Origin: CAIQIA01 sp049317465
Lineage (GTDB): Bacteria; Cyanobacteriota; Cyanobacteriia; PCC-6307; Cyanobiaceae
Assembly: GCA_049317465.1 (NCBI GenBank)
Contig: JBMOIF010000056.1
Coordinates: forward strand, 1-14,771
Length of the DNA stretch: 14,771 bases
Direction: 5' to 3'
Position 1 is the stretch's first letter. Each line of letters starts with the position of its first letter. The translations under genes were made by a program, and so were the position numbers. The notes under the pieces were generated by a model, which was not told the origin of the DNA, did not search any database, and saw only the letters and a list, made by a program, of their open reading frames with translations. Below are positions 1 to 7,876 of this stretch, in pieces.

Positions 1-536
1 CCGACCGCGACAACAGCGCCTGGAACTTCCTCTGGGTGGTGGATTTCCCGATGTTCGAGTTCAACGCCGGCGAAAACCGCCTCGAAGCCCTGCACCACCC
101 CTTCTGCGCCCCCAACGCCGAGGATCTGGGGACCGACCCCGAGCGCTGGGCCGACACCCTCCCCACCGCCCGCGCCCAGGCCTACGACCTGGTGCTCAAC
201 GGCCTGGAGCTGGGCGGCGGCTCCCTGCGCATCCACGATTCGGCCCTGCAACGCCAGGTGCTCCAGACCATCGGCCTGCCCCTGGAGGAGGCGGAGCGGC
301 AGTTCGGCTTCCTGATGGAGGCCCTCGACATGGGCGCCCCACCCCACGGCGGCCTGGCCTTCGGCCTGGATCGGATGGTGATGCTGCTGGCCGGCGAGGA
401 ATCGATCCGCGACACGATCGCCTTCCCCAAAACCCAGCAGGCCCGCTGCCTGATGACCCAGGCCCCCGCCGGAGTAGCCGGCAAACAGCTCGAGGAACTC
501 CACGTGGCCAGCACCTGGGTGGAAGAAGAGGGCTGA
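1..536 (+). CDS. aspS: Aspartyl-tRNA synthetase, C-terminal part (5' end outside window)
   Basis: Attaches aspartate to tRNA-Asp in the cytoplasm (class II aminoacyl-tRNA synthetase). The reading frame is open from base 3, so the gene enters from outside; 177 residues remain of a family normally near 600. Visible class II core: the ELGGGS-x-RIHD stretch (about bases 200-239), which forms part of the aspartate/ATP site, and motif 3, GLAFGLDR, at 351-374 with its conserved Arg. The PKTQ motif and a tail ending LHV...TWVEEEG follow, and the stop is TGA at 534-536. An internal GTG at 36 is not the start, because homology continues upstream (NSAWNFLWVVDFP). The family assignment is secure. Whether the enzyme is tRNA-Asp specific or non-discriminating cannot be judged without the N-terminal domain. 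Confidence 0.96.
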   Translation, partial: DRDNSAWNFLWVVDFPMFEFNAGENRLEALHHPFCAPNAEDLGTDPERWADTLPTARAQAYDLVLNGLELGGGSLRIHDSALQRQVLQTIGLPLEEAERQFGFLMEALDMGAPPHGGLAFGLDRMVMLLAGEESIRDTIAFPKTQQARCLMTQAPAGVAGKQLEELHVASTWVEEEG

Positions 537-541
537 ACAGC

Positions 542-601
542 GCTGCAGTCCGATCCGCGGCAATCCGATCCGCGGCAATTCGATCCGCTGCAGTCCGATC
601 C
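542..601. repeat. Four tandem 15-bp repeats between aspS and the sigma gene
   Basis: Four uninterrupted copies of a 15-bp unit with consensus GCKGCARTYCGATCC lie at 542-556, 557-571, 572-586 and 587-601. Units 1 and 4 are identical; units 2 and 3 differ from each other at one base. The array starts 6 bp after the aspS stop and is followed by a partial echo (aatccg). It contains no hairpin plus T-run, so it is not an obvious terminator. The rest of the spacer (602-678) shows no clear promoter. Confidence 0.85.
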
Positions 602-678
602 AATCCGAAAGCTATCCCGATGAAAGTGCCTCTTCAGCGGGGGCTCTACTCAAGGTGGATGGATCCTGACGTGCGTTC

Positions 679-1620
679 TTGGCTGGCTCCTCCTCCACCG
701 ATCTGGTGCGGCAGTACCTCCAAGAGATCGGCCGGGTGAACCTGCTGACCGCGGAGGAGGAACTCACCCTGGCCCGGCTGGTGCAGCGGCGCGAACGGCT
801 GCTGGAGCAGCAAGGCGATGGCGACCTGCCGCGCTGGGCGGAGCGCTGCCAGCTCAGCCCCGCCGAACTGCGCCTGGCCCTGCACCAGGGGCGCCGCGCC
901 AAGGAGCGGATGATCCAGGCCAACCTGCGGCTGGTGGTGGCCGTGGCCAAGAAATACCTGCAGCGCGGCATGGAGCTGCTCGACCTGGTGCAGGAGGGCA
1001 CCCTGGGGCTGGAGCGGGCGGTGGAGCGATTCGATCCCACCCGGGGCTTCCGCTTCAGCACCTACGCCTACTGGTGGATCCGCCAGGGCATCACCCGGGC
1101 CATCGCGACCCAGAGCCGCACGATCCGCCTGCCGGTGCACATCACCGAGAAGCTGAACCGCATCAAGAAGGCCCAGCGCGAGATCGCCGGCCGTCTCGGC
1201 CGCACCGCCACCCTCCAGGACCTGGCCAGCGAGCTGGGGCTGAGCGAGGAGGTGGTGCGACAGACGCTGATGCGGGTGCCCCGGTCGGTGTCGCTGGACA
1301 CGCGGGTGGGCCAGGACCAGGACACCGAACTGGGGGACCTGCTGGAGGACGGCCTGCCGACACCGGAGCAGCGGCTCACCCGCGAGAAGCTGCACGACGA
1401 CCTGGAACAGCTGCTGGCGGAACTGAGCGGCCGTGAGGCCAGCGTCATCCGCCTGCGCTACGGCCTCGACGACGACACGCCCCAGACCCTGGCCGAGATC
1501 GGCCGCTGCCTCGACCTCTCGCGGGAACGGGTGCGTCAGATCGAATCCCGGGCGCTGCACAAGCTGCGCCTGCCCGAACGGCGCAGCCGCGTGCGCGACT
1601 ACCTCGAAGATCTGGACTGA
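679..1620 (+). CDS. RNA polymerase sigma-70 factor, group 2 type (RpoD-like)
   Basis: Directs RNA polymerase to promoters. The 313 residues hold, in order: region 1.2 (about 7-39, starting TDLVRQYLQEIGRV), region 2 (about 79-149) with the core-binding LLDLVQEG and the -10 recognition/melting segment FRFSTYAYWWIRQGITRAI, region 3 (about 153-230), and region 4 (about 248-300) with a helix-turn-helix around 269-288 (TLAEIGRCLDLSRERVRQIE). There is no long region 1.1, which fits a non-essential group 2 factor rather than the principal sigma. The start is odd: the in-frame stop TGA at 667 is followed by no ATG or GTG before the conserved domain, leaving TTG at 679 as the only plausible initiator, with no clear ribosome-binding site. 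A frameshift joining an upstream ATG (620) is possible. I cannot assign which Sig letter this is. Confidence 0.9.
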   Translation: MAGSSSTDLVRQYLQEIGRVNLLTAEEELTLARLVQRRERLLEQQGDGDLPRWAERCQLSPAELRLALHQGRRAKERMIQANLRLVVAVAKKYLQRGMELLDLVQEGTLGLERAVERFDPTRGFRFSTYAYWWIRQGITRAIATQSRTIRLPVHITEKLNRIKKAQREIAGRLGRTATLQDLASELGLSEEVVRQTLMRVPRSVSLDTRVGQDQDTELGDLLEDGLPTPEQRLTREKLHDDLEQLLAELSGREASVIRLRYGLDDDTPQTLAEIGRCLDLSRERVRQIESRALHKLRLPERRSRVRDYLEDLD

Positions 1621-1704
1621 CGCCCGTCGCCCGGGGACGGTCGTCGGCCACCGCCGTTCCTAGCCTGCCGTCAGTCCCCTTCCCATCCTCCGGATCGATC
1701 GACC

Positions 1705-2190
1705 ATGACCAGCACCGCGCCCGGCATCGACATCGGCATCCCCGCCGACCAGCGCGCCGGCATCGCCGAAGGTCTGGGGCGGCTGCTGGCCGACAGCACG
1801 GTGCTGTATGCCAAGACCCACGGTTTCCACTGGAACGTGACCGGGCCGATGTTCAACACGCTGCACCTGATGTTCATGGAGCAGTACACCGAACTCTGGA
1901 CCGCCCTCGACGAGATCGCCGAACGCATCCGCGCCCTCGGCCATCCGGCACCCTTCGGCTACCGCCGCCTCGCTGAGCTGTCGAGCATCCCTGAGAGCGC
2001 CCAGATCCCCGCAGCCATGGCGATGGTGGCCGAACTGGTGCAGGGTCACGAGGCGCTGGTGCGCACGGCCCGGGCGATCCTGCCCCTGGCCGAGGATGCC
2101 AAGGACGGCCCCAGCGCCGACCTGATCAACGCCCGGCTGCTGGTGCACGAGAAAACCGCCTGGATGCTGCGGAGCCTGCTCGAAGCCTGA
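1705..2190 (+). CDS. dps: Dps-family mini-ferritin (DNA-binding/iron-storage protein)
   Basis: Dps proteins form 12-subunit shells that oxidise Fe(II), usually with peroxide, and store iron; many also coat DNA under stress. The 161-residue length is typical. The inter-subunit ferroxidase ligands are visible: H42 (in THGFHW), H54 (in NTLH), D69 and E73 (in LDEIAERI), with the spacing of known Dps proteins. The N-terminal tail is short and has few Lys/Arg residues, so strong DNA binding through it is not obvious. The gene follows the sigma factor after 84 bp and precedes pyrG by 36 bp, all on the plus strand. No clear Shine-Dalgarno sequence precedes the ATG, as is common in cyanobacteria. The family is confident; the DNA-binding role is inference. 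Confidence 0.95.
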   Translation: MTSTAPGIDIGIPADQRAGIAEGLGRLLADSTVLYAKTHGFHWNVTGPMFNTLHLMFMEQYTELWTALDEIAERIRALGHPAPFGYRRLAELSSIPESAQIPAAMAMVAELVQGHEALVRTARAILPLAEDAKDGPSADLINARLLVHEKTAWMLRSLLEA

Positions 2191-2226
2191 GGGTCTCGGT
2201 AGATTGGTTGGTCGCCAGCGGAGCCC

Positions 2227-3821
<1,595 letters not shown>

Positions 3822-3825
<4 letters not shown>

Positions 3826-4454
3826 CCACGGCGCTGCCGGTCGTCGAGACGTTCCATTCACTGCAGGGGGAAGGACTGCACAGCGGCCGCAGCGCCTTCT
3901 TCATCCGCCTGGCGGGCTGCGATGTGGGGTGTGCCTGGTGCGACACCAAGGCCTCGTGGCCGGTGGCCGCCCATCCCCTGCGGACCCTGGATGCACTGGC
4001 CGCCGAAGCCGCTGCCGCCGGAGCCGCCTTCGTGGTGGTGACCGGTGGCGAACCCCTGCAGCACGACCTGGGGCCCCTCTGCCAGGCCCTGCGGAACGCC
4101 GGCGGCCTGCCGCTGCATCTGGAGACCAGCGGCGTGGGCCGCGCCAGCGGTCAGTTCGACTGGATCACCCTGTCGCCCAAGCGCCACCGCCCCCCGGACG
4201 ACGGGCTGCTGGGCCGCTGCCACGAACTGAAGGTGGTGGTGGCCACGGCCGACGACCTTGCCTTCGCCGCGGCCATGGCCGAACGGGCCCAGGCCCTGCG
4301 CCATCGGACCGACCCGTCCATGGCGCCGCCTGCCCTGCTGCTGCAACCGGTCTGGGGGGAGGCTGAGGGCCTGGATCTGGCGATCGGGCATGTGCGCCAC
4401 CACCCCGCCTGGCGTCTGAGCCTGCAGACCCACAAATGGCTGGGGGTGCGCTAG
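3822..4454 (+). CDS. queE: 7-carboxy-7-deazaguanine synthase (radical SAM)
   Basis: Converts 6-carboxytetrahydropterin to 7-carboxy-7-deazaguanine (CDG), a step towards preQ0 and queuosine in tRNA. The 210 residues carry the radical-SAM iron-sulfur motif C33-x3-C37-x2-C40 (CDVGCAWC), the QueE N-terminal signature FHSLQGEG (residues 11-18), and the GGEPL motif (75-79) that contacts S-adenosylmethionine. Older annotations call such genes 'NrdG-like organic radical activating enzyme'; the FHSLQGEG signature and the partner queC favour QueE. Its ATG overlaps the pyrG stop by 4 nt. The next step of the pathway, queC, lies 2.7 kb downstream, separated by the RTX and ecotin genes. Confidence 0.93.
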
Positions 4455-4511
4455 GCGCCCCTGCCTGAGAGGGTTATGGTGGTCTAAGACTCTACTCACC
4501 CAACTCAGCCC

Positions 4512-6551
4512 ATGGCTGACCACAGCACCCACGCCCATACCACCAAACCCCTCGCCGACGGGGCCACCCGCACCTCCTACGAACCACCGGTCTCGCAGGA
4601 TGCCCCTTCGCGCACCTTCGTGGTGAGCCTCGACGCCAAGGATGGCTATGCCGTCATCACCGATTTCCGGGCGGGGGACCGCATCCAGCTCGACTGCGAT
4701 GAGCTGGGCGATTATCAGCTCATTCCCGGCAACCACCACGGTGCCGACAACGGTGGGTTCTGCATCTTCTATGTGGGTGAACATCGCAGCAGCGATGCCG
4801 GCGATCTGATCGCCGAGGTGTCGGGTCCGGCAGCGGGCAGCCTCGACCTGATGGATGCCTCAACGTTCGTCTGGAAGATTCCCGAGGGCGTCGCCATCGC
4901 CGTGGGCCTGCCGTCCAATGACATCGTGATCGGCACCGATGCCAACGATGTGCTGTCGGGCTGCATGGGCAGCGATGTGGTCATCGGTGGAGCGGGCGAC
5001 GATGTGATCTCGGGGGTGCACACCGAAATGCCCCTGCCGGGCCGTGACGAGATCGACGTGCTGATCGGCGGTCTGGGCCAGGATCGCTTTGTGCTCGGCG
5101 GTCACCACGGCATCTATTACAAAGACGTCGTCGGCCGCAGCAACACCAGTTATGCCGCCATTCAGGACTTTGAAAAGGGTGATCAGATCGTGCTGGAGTG
5201 CGATCAGATGGGAATTTATGAGCTCGCTGAGTGCACCGTTGGCCTGTCAGCTGCCACCTGCATCTATTACAACCGCGATGGCAAACCGGGCATCAGTGTC
5301 TACGACGACCTGATCAGTGTGGTGCAGGGACCGGCGGCTCGCAGCCTCGACCTGATGGATGCCACCACCTTCCAGTGGGTCATCGATCCTGAAGCCATTG
5401 ATGCCGTCGGCGGGCCCGCCAACGACATTCTGATGGGCAGCGAAGACAGTGATGGGCTCATCGGCCGCGGGGGAACCGATGTGCTCATTGGTGGTCCTGG
5501 CGATGACACCCTGATCGGCGTGGATCCCGATGCTGCCCTGCCCGGCCAGGGGGAGACCGATGTGCTCATCGGAGCTCCTGGTGCCGACACCTTCGTGCTC
5601 GGCAGCCGCCTCAAGGACTACTACCTTGACTTCGGAACGGCAGGCGGCAAGGGCTATGCCGCCATTCAGGATTTCGACACCGGCGATGCCATCGCCCTCG
5701 CCGGTGCCAGGGGCGACTATGCCCTCCAGGCCTGCACGGTCGGTCTGGCCGATGCCACCTGCATCTATGCCAACCGCGACGGTGAGCCCGGCGTCGGTAG
5801 CGACGATGACCTGGTGGCCGTGGTCCAAGGGCCCCGTGCCAGTGGCCTGAGCCTCGACTCGGACCAGTTCCGCTGGGGCTACGAAGCCCCTGCCATCGTC
5901 ACGGCCCAGACCCTGGAGGCACGCCCTGGCCAGCTGGTGGAGCAGTCGCGCCTGCCGCAGTCGGGGGCGTTCACCTGCCGGAACGACGAGGGCGGCTTCA
6001 GTGCCGACTTCCCCAGCAGCTCTGAATCCAGCGATGTGGTGATGCTGGGGGTGGCCTCCGGTCCCGGCCGCAGCCGGGTCGACCGTTCCCAGACCGTGGA
6101 GGATGCTGACGGCGCCAGCGAGAGCATCGACAGGGCCGCCCGTGACTGCCTCCCCGGGGAGATCGACAACTACATCCACACCCGCGGCGGCAACGACACG
6201 ATCATCGGTTCGGCCGGCAGCGATTTCATCCGTGCCGGCGCCGGCGATGACCTCATTGATGCCAGGGCCGGTGACGACGTGGTGCGCAGCGGCAGCGGCA
6301 GCGACCGGGTGGCCCTCGGGGCCGGCGCCGATCAACTGCTGATCACCCGTGACCAGCTGGCGGGTCGTGATCTGCTGCTGGATTTCAGCAACGAGGATCG
6401 GCTGGTGCTCGCCGATGGCATCCAGGTGCTGTCGGGGATCGGCACCAACCTGCTGACCGTCGGTGTCGCGTCGGGTGCGCGCCAGGAACTGCAGCTCACC
6501 GGCGGCAGCCTCGGCACCTGGAGTGAAGGGCTGATCCGCTCGCTGCCCTGA
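4512..6551 (+). CDS. Modular RTX-type calcium-binding protein with three repeat units
   Basis: The protein has 679 residues and no signal peptide. It is built from a unit that recurs every 168 residues. The Y-A-x-I-x-DF-x2-GD-x-I-x-L element begins at Y46, Y214 and Y382, and each copy ends in an (IY)...DDLI..VQGP...F-x-W segment. Preceding copies 2 and 3 are RTX nonapeptides (GGxGxDxUx type) at 141-167 plus 177-194, and 309-335 plus 345-362, each closed by FVLG. Copy 1 lacks its leading RTX block. After a linker (about 456-548) a separate block of six nonapeptides lies at 557-610, then DFSNEDRLVL and a C-terminal tail that could be a type I secretion signal. RTX repeats normally fold on binding Ca2+ outside the cell. 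Ten Cys residues are unusual for this class. No secretion ABC transporter is in the window. Function is unknown: surface layer, adhesion or an extracellular matrix role are all possible. TATGGT at 4475-4480 is a weak -10 candidate; no ribosome-binding site is evident. Confidence 0.85.
   Translation: MADHSTHAHTTKPLADGATRTSYEPPVSQDAPSRTFVVSLDAKDGYAVITDFRAGDRIQLDCDELGDYQLIPGNHHGADNGGFCIFYVGEHRSSDAGDLIAEVSGPAAGSLDLMDASTFVWKIPEGVAIAVGLPSNDIVIGTDANDVLSGCMGSDVVIGGAGDDVISGVHTEMPLPGRDEIDVLIGGLGQDRFVLGGHHGIYYKDVVGRSNTSYAAIQDFEKGDQIVLECDQMGIYELAECTVGLSAATCIYYNRDGKPGISVYDDLISVVQGPAARSLDLMDATTFQWVIDPEAIDAVGGPANDILMGSEDSDGLIGRGGTDVLIGGPGDDTLIGVDPDAALPGQGETDVLIGAPGADTFVLGSRLKDYYLDFGTAGGKGYAAIQDFDTGDAIALAGARGDYALQACTVGLADATCIYANRDGEPGVGSDDDLVAVVQGPRASGLSLDSDQFRWGYEAPAIVTAQTLEARPGQLVEQSRLPQSGAFTCRNDEGGFSADFPSSSESSDVVMLGVASGPGRSRVDRSQTVEDADGASESIDRAARDCLPGEIDNYIHTRGGNDTIIGSAGSDFIRAGAGDDLIDARAGDDVVRSGSGSDRVALGAGADQLLITRDQLAGRDLLLDFSNEDRLVLADGIQVLSGIGTNLLTVGVASGARQELQLTGGSLGTWSEGLIRSLP
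4647..5876 (+). repeat. Three internal 504-bp-period repeats in the RTX gene
   Basis: The codons for the YA(V/A)I motif occur at 4647, 5151 and 5655, exactly 504 bp (168 codons) apart. The match is at protein level along the whole unit and almost gap-free (the third copy is one residue shorter after the DF motif and two shorter by its closing Trp). Copies 2 and 3 are visibly the closest, sharing for example CTVGL-x2-ATCIY-x-NRDG. The third copy ends near 5876 without a following RTX block. Confidence 0.85.
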
Positions 6552-6572
6552 GCCTCTGGACTGCTGCGGGCT

Positions 6573-7109
6573 TCAGCGCACCGCGGCCTCGCGGCTCTCG
6601 CCCTCGGCCTTCCAGAGGCGCCAGCGCACCTGGAAACCGTCCGGCACGTACACCACCACCGGCAGGCTGACGTTGTAGGGCAGCAGGAAGGGCTCACCGG
6701 CCAGGCTCACGAAGCGGCGCTCGGGGGCCTGGTCCGGGCAGGCCCGGCGGGTGGACACCAGCGGACCGGCGTTGTCGAGCCGCACCACCGGATAGCCCCA
6801 GCCCGGCACACTGCCGCGCCGCAGCTGCCCGCCGTAGTGATGGGAGTTGCAGTCGACCTCGACCTCGCGACCGACGATCAGCTGCACCCGCCAGTCGGCC
6901 GGATTGCCGCTGATGCCAGGGTCGGGGGAGGGCCGCAGCAGCGGATTGAGCTGAAACACCCAGCGCTGCTGCCCGGTCGGTGCCGGCGGATAGGGCTTCA
7001 GATCGAGGTAGGGCACGGCAGCCGCCGGCAGGGCGGCCCCCAGCAGAACGGCAACGGCGACGGTGGCAGCGGGATGGCCCATGCGGCAACCAGGGCGGAC
7101 TGACTGCAT
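6573..7109 (-). CDS. eco: Ecotin-family periplasmic serine protease inhibitor
   Basis: Ecotin is a dimeric inhibitor of trypsin-fold serine proteases that acts in the periplasm. Of 178 residues, 1-31 form a signal peptide (hydrophobic core VAVAVLLGAALPAAA, likely cleavage before VPYLDL). The mature part matches ecotin throughout: PYP near the start, LIVGREVEVDCN, GGQL, GWGY, the reactive loop VSTRRACPD, LPVVVY-x-PD and the C-terminal WKAE...AVR. Cys87 and Cys124 correspond to the ecotin disulfide, with the same 37-residue spacing as in E. coli. The P1-P1' pair, Met-Met in E. coli ecotin, is R121-R122 here (bases 6744-6749), which predicts preference for trypsin-like targets. The ATG at 7082 (residue 10) is an equally plausible start; neither has a clear ribosome-binding site. 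It is convergent with the RTX gene (21 bp gap) and divergent from queC. Confidence 0.93.
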   Translation of the reverse strand: MQSVRPGCRMGHPAATVAVAVLLGAALPAAAVPYLDLKPYPPAPTGQQRWVFQLNPLLRPSPDPGISGNPADWRVQLIVGREVEVDCNSHHYGGQLRRGSVPGWGYPVVRLDNAGPLVSTRRACPDQAPERRFVSLAGEPFLLPYNVSLPVVVYVPDGFQVRWRLWKAEGESREAAVR

Positions 7110-7179
7110 CCTGGTGACGTCGGCCGCCGCCGTCAGCCACCGCCATCGGCCAGAGTGACCATCAGCCCCGTCGGTCTGC

Positions 7180-7875
7180 GTGGAGGACGTGCGCCACAGT
7201 CAACCGCTGGCGGTTGCCCTGCTGTCCGGTGGCCTCGACTCGGCCACGGCGGCGGCCCTGGCGATCGAAAACGGTCACCGGGTGATCGGCCTCTCGTTCG
7301 ACTACGGCCAGCGCCACCGGCGCGAACTGGCGGCGGCCGGGCGGCTGGCCACTGCCCTTGGCCTGGCCGAACACCATGTGATCGCGGTGAACCTGGCGGC
7401 ATGGGGCGGTTCCTCCCTCACCGACCGGGGCCTCGACCTGCCCCGGGACGGCGTCCAGCCCGGGGTGATCCCCAGCACCTACGTGCCCGGCCGCAACACG
7501 GTCTTCATCGCCCTGGGCCTGAGCCTGGCGGAGGCCCGCGGGGCCGGCCGGCTGGTGCTGGGGGTGAACGCCATCGATTACTCGGGTTATCCCGACTGCC
7601 GACCCGACTACCTCGACGCCTTCCAGACCCTTGCCGACCTGGCCAGCCGCAGCGGTCGCGAGGGCCACGGGACGCAGCTGTGGGCACCGCTGGTGGCGTG
7701 GGACAAGGTGCGGATCGTGCGCGAGGCCCTGCGGCTGGGGGTGCCGATCGGCGACACCTGGAGCTGCTATGGCGGCGGCGAGCACCCCTGCGGTGTCTGC
7801 GACAGCTGCCGCATCCGCGACGCGGCCCTGGTGGCCGCCGGGCATCCTGACCTGGCCGGTGCCGGTCCGGCCTGA
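7180..7875 (+). CDS. queC: 7-cyano-7-deazaguanine synthase
   Basis: Converts 7-carboxy-7-deazaguanine plus ammonia to preQ0 using ATP, directly after QueE in the queuosine pathway. The PP-loop ATP-binding motif SGGLDS is at 16-21, and the zinc-binding Cys set is C196, C204, C207 and C210 (SCYGGGEHPCGVCDSC). The length of 231 residues is normal. In-frame TGA at 7156 is followed by no ATG, so translation starts at GTG 7180 or GTG 7189. GGAGG at 7182-7186 is too close to serve 7189 well, so 7180 is kept as the start with doubt. The stop is 1 nt from the pabB ATG, so queC, pabB and pabC form one transcription unit. Older names are exsB and ygaE-like ATPase. Confidence 0.95.
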   Translation: MEDVRHSQPLAVALLSGGLDSATAAALAIENGHRVIGLSFDYGQRHRRELAAAGRLATALGLAEHHVIAVNLAAWGGSSLTDRGLDLPRDGVQPGVIPSTYVPGRNTVFIALGLSLAEARGAGRLVLGVNAIDYSGYPDCRPDYLDAFQTLADLASRSGREGHGTQLWAPLVAWDKVRIVREALRLGVPIGDTWSCYGGGEHPCGVCDSCRIRDAALVAAGHPDLAGAGPA

Positions 7876-7876
7876 C

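Noticed and set aside
1621..1704. Possible terminator after the sigma gene (CCGTC/GACGG at 1624-1628 and 1636-1640)
   Set aside because: Only a 5-bp stem with a 7-nt loop and no T-run.
5247..6335. 362-codon minus-strand frame opposite the RTX gene
   Set aside because: It mirrors the repeats of the RTX gene and is Ala/Gly/Val/His-rich without a domain; a shadow frame.
7631..7876. Upstream extension of pabB inside queC
   Set aside because: Overlaps coding sequence of queC in another frame and is Arg/Ala/Trp-rich without homology; ATG 7877 lies 1 nt after the queC stop.
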